This document shows positions 62,758 through 64,000 of a stretch of 64,000 nucleotides of DNA, one piece after another (the first letter of the stretch is position 1; every line of letters begins with the position of its first letter). Source of the DNA: Microbacterium oleivorans (lineage in GTDB: Bacteria; Actinomycetota; Actinomycetes; Actinomycetales; Microbacteriaceae); the NCBI RefSeq assembly GCF_013389665.1, contig NZ_CP058316.1:496001-560000 (forward strand), written 5' to 3'. Below the pieces are notes generated by a model, which saw nothing but the letters and a program-made list of their open reading frames with translations, searched no databases and was not told the DNA's origin. The position numbers and the translations under genes were made by a program.

Positions 62758-64000
62758 CGGTTCTCAGCCCTGACGATGCGGATGACGCGGGCGGTGCGCC
62801 CGGCGATCGTGCGCACGGCGAGACCGTCCGGCGTCGCCTCGACGTTCCAGCCGTCCCACGCGGGAAAGAGCGGATGCGGCTCGCCGGTCAACCCCGGCAC
62901 GATCACGCTCGCCGCCGCGTCGCCGCGGTCCCAGACGAAGACATCGTCGTGATCGTCCGATCTTAGCCCCAGGCACACGAGGGGATCGTCCCACGCCGGC
63001 AGCCCAAGCGGCCAGAATGGCTCGGCGTCGCGCAGCCCCTCGCGCATCCCCCGGTGCACCCGGACGGCTTCCCGCACGAGCTCCCGCTGGTCGCCGTGCA
63101 GCTCGTGCAGGAAGCCGGAGAGGTAGAGCCGCCCCGACAGACCGGTCACCAGGGTGAAGGCCGTCTCTTCGAGATCCATGCCGGCAGCGGGGTAGGCCCA
63201 GTTGCCGCACTGCTCGGGCGCGATCGCCATCGGCGCGGACGCGGCGATGGGCGGGTACAGCGCGAAGTCCTGCTGGTCGCTCGTGGACTGCAGGTGCGTC
63301 ACCGAGAGCAGTGCGTAGTCCGCCCGCATCGCGCCGGAGCTGCAGTTCTCCATCTGCAGGCCGGGGTGGCGACGCTGTACCTGTGCCAGCCAGTCTCGAA
63401 AAGCCCGCGTGTGGGCGAGCAGTCCGGCCGCGGCCGTGGTCGCGTCGTCCTCGGTCCCGGCACCGGCGTTGATGTTGTAGTCGAGCTTGAGGTAGCTGAC
63501 GTCGTGGTCGGCCACGAGTGCGTCGATCGTCGCATCCAGGTGCGCGCGAGCGGCGGGGTGGCGGAAGTCGAGGTGGAACCGGTCGTGCTCGCGGACGCGC
63601 GTTCCGAACCGGTGGAAGAACGCCGCCTCCGGCAGCTTCTGCGCCGCGGGACTCTGCGCTCCCACGACCTCGGGTTCGAGCCAGATGCCCACGCGCATGC
63701 CGTGCGACCGGATGCGGCGGGTCAGCGCCCGCAGGCCGCCCGAGAACCGCGCGTCGGCCTCGCGCCACTCCCCCACCGTGGCCCACCAGTCGCCGATCGC
63801 CGGGTCGGCGAACCATCCCGCGTCGATGCAGAACACCTCGGCGCCGTCCTCGGCGGCGGCATCGATGAGGGGCTCGAGCGCCTCGGTCGACGGCTGGCCC
63901 ATGAGGGTGTTCATGAAGTCGTTGTAGACGACGGGCAGCGGCTCGTCGCGGGCGTCGGGTCGACGCGACCGGCGCAGAGCGGTCAGCTCCGCGATGGCGT
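62754..64000 (-). CDS. GH36 alpha-galactosidase, C-terminal part
   Basis: Partial gene; the frame is open to the right edge and codes for at least 415 residues. Visible GH36 motifs: VYNDFMNTLMGQPSTEALEP, EVFCIDAGWFAD, GIWLEPEVVG, the nucleophile in SYLKLDYN, and ENCSSGAMRADYALL followed by STSDQQD with the acid/base aspartate. The catalytic domain is complete except for its start, and a C-terminal beta-sandwich follows. It cleaves alpha-galactosides such as raffinose-type or galactomannan-derived oligosaccharides, and is the most upstream gene seen in this overlapping operon. Confidence 0.9.
   Translation of the reverse strand, partial: AIAELTALRRSRRPDARDEPLPVVYNDFMNTLMGQPSTEALEPLIDAAAEDGAEVFCIDAGWFADPAIGDWWATVGEWREADARFSGGLRALTRRIRSHGMRVGIWLEPEVVGAQSPAAQKLPEAAFFHRFGTRVREHDRFHLDFRHPAARAHLDATIDALVADHDVSYLKLDYNINAGAGTEDDATTAAAGLLAHTRAFRDWLAQVQRRHPGLQMENCSSGAMRADYALLSVTHLQSTSDQQDFALYPPIAASAPMAIAPEQCGNWAYPAAGMDLEETAFTLVTGLSGRLYLSGFLHELHGDQRELVREAVRVHRGMREGLRDAEPFWPLGLPAWDDPLVCLGLRSDDHDDVFVWDRGDAAASVIVPGLTGEPHPLFPAWDGWNVEATPDGLAVRTIAGRTARVIRIVRAENR

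Overview
The window is high-GC DNA (roughly 70% G+C) with compact gene spacing, four-base gene overlaps, many leaderless genes, Lsr2, a DtxR-type iron box and an nrdHIEF operon. Together these point to an actinobacterium of the family Microbacteriaceae, most likely Microbacterium. The genus is inferred from gene content and from the rRNA leader, not from a database match. No insertion sequence, integrase or CRISPR array was seen.

Layout. (1) 1-535: the 5' edge of a 16S rRNA gene running leftwards out of the window, with its leader and two candidate promoters. (2) 536-5526: a complete dipeptide/nickel-type ABC transporter operon in which every junction is a 4-bp overlap, one apparently using a CTG start. 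(3) 5.6-10 kb: small membrane proteins, two MarR regulators, a drug-efflux-type MFS gene and a 31-codon ORF. (4) 10-15.6 kb: rtcB with an unusual leader, and the class Ib ribonucleotide reductase operon nrdHIEF. (5) 15.8-28.5 kb: housekeeping genes, including an acyl-CoA dehydrogenase-like flavoprotein, a DUF445 protein, SixA, a YbaK-like protein, an amino-acid dehydrogenase, mgtE behind a probable M-box riboswitch, tRNA-Ala(CGC), galU, 5-formyl-THF cyclo-ligase, an FmdB-type zinc ribbon and mscL. (6) 28.3-34.2 kb: a large SF1 helicase/nuclease-like protein with degenerate ATPase motifs, a tiny coupled partner, an O6-alkylguanine transferase homologue without its cysteine, and a membrane protein. 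(7) 34.2-43.9 kb: an acetate permease divergon with a GAF-LuxR regulator, lsr2, a glycosyltransferase beside a truncated SDR gene, a DEAD-box RNA helicase, an AarF/UbiB kinase and a free-standing LysR DNA-binding domain. (8) 44-64 kb: a carbohydrate-utilisation region interrupted at 54.8-58.8 kb by an iron-siderophore ABC operon. It holds a polyol-type dehydrogenase, a DUF5107-TPR protein, an AraC regulator, a cellulase-like hydrolase, a sugar ABC transporter, two GH43-type enzymes, a 2-hydroxyacid dehydrogenase and a GH36 alpha-galactosidase that runs off the right edge.

How the parts fit. In the carbohydrate region, a 37-bp element occurs twice with the same spacing to a -10 box. One copy is in front of the DUF5107 gene, divergent from the AraC regulator; the other is in front of the sugar-binding lipoprotein gene. 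The AraC protein therefore probably controls uptake and catabolism together. The iron operon has a DtxR/IdeR box, the nrd operon has NrdR-like boxes, and the acetate divergon has two overlapping promoters. At least a dozen genes start 5-7 bp after a TANNNT box, so leaderless translation is common here and helps to fix starts.

The most unusual points are the AraC regulon element, the cysteine-less alkyltransferase, the SF1 protein whose Walker lysine is replaced, and the rtcB leader with a 29-codon ORF followed by a hairpin.
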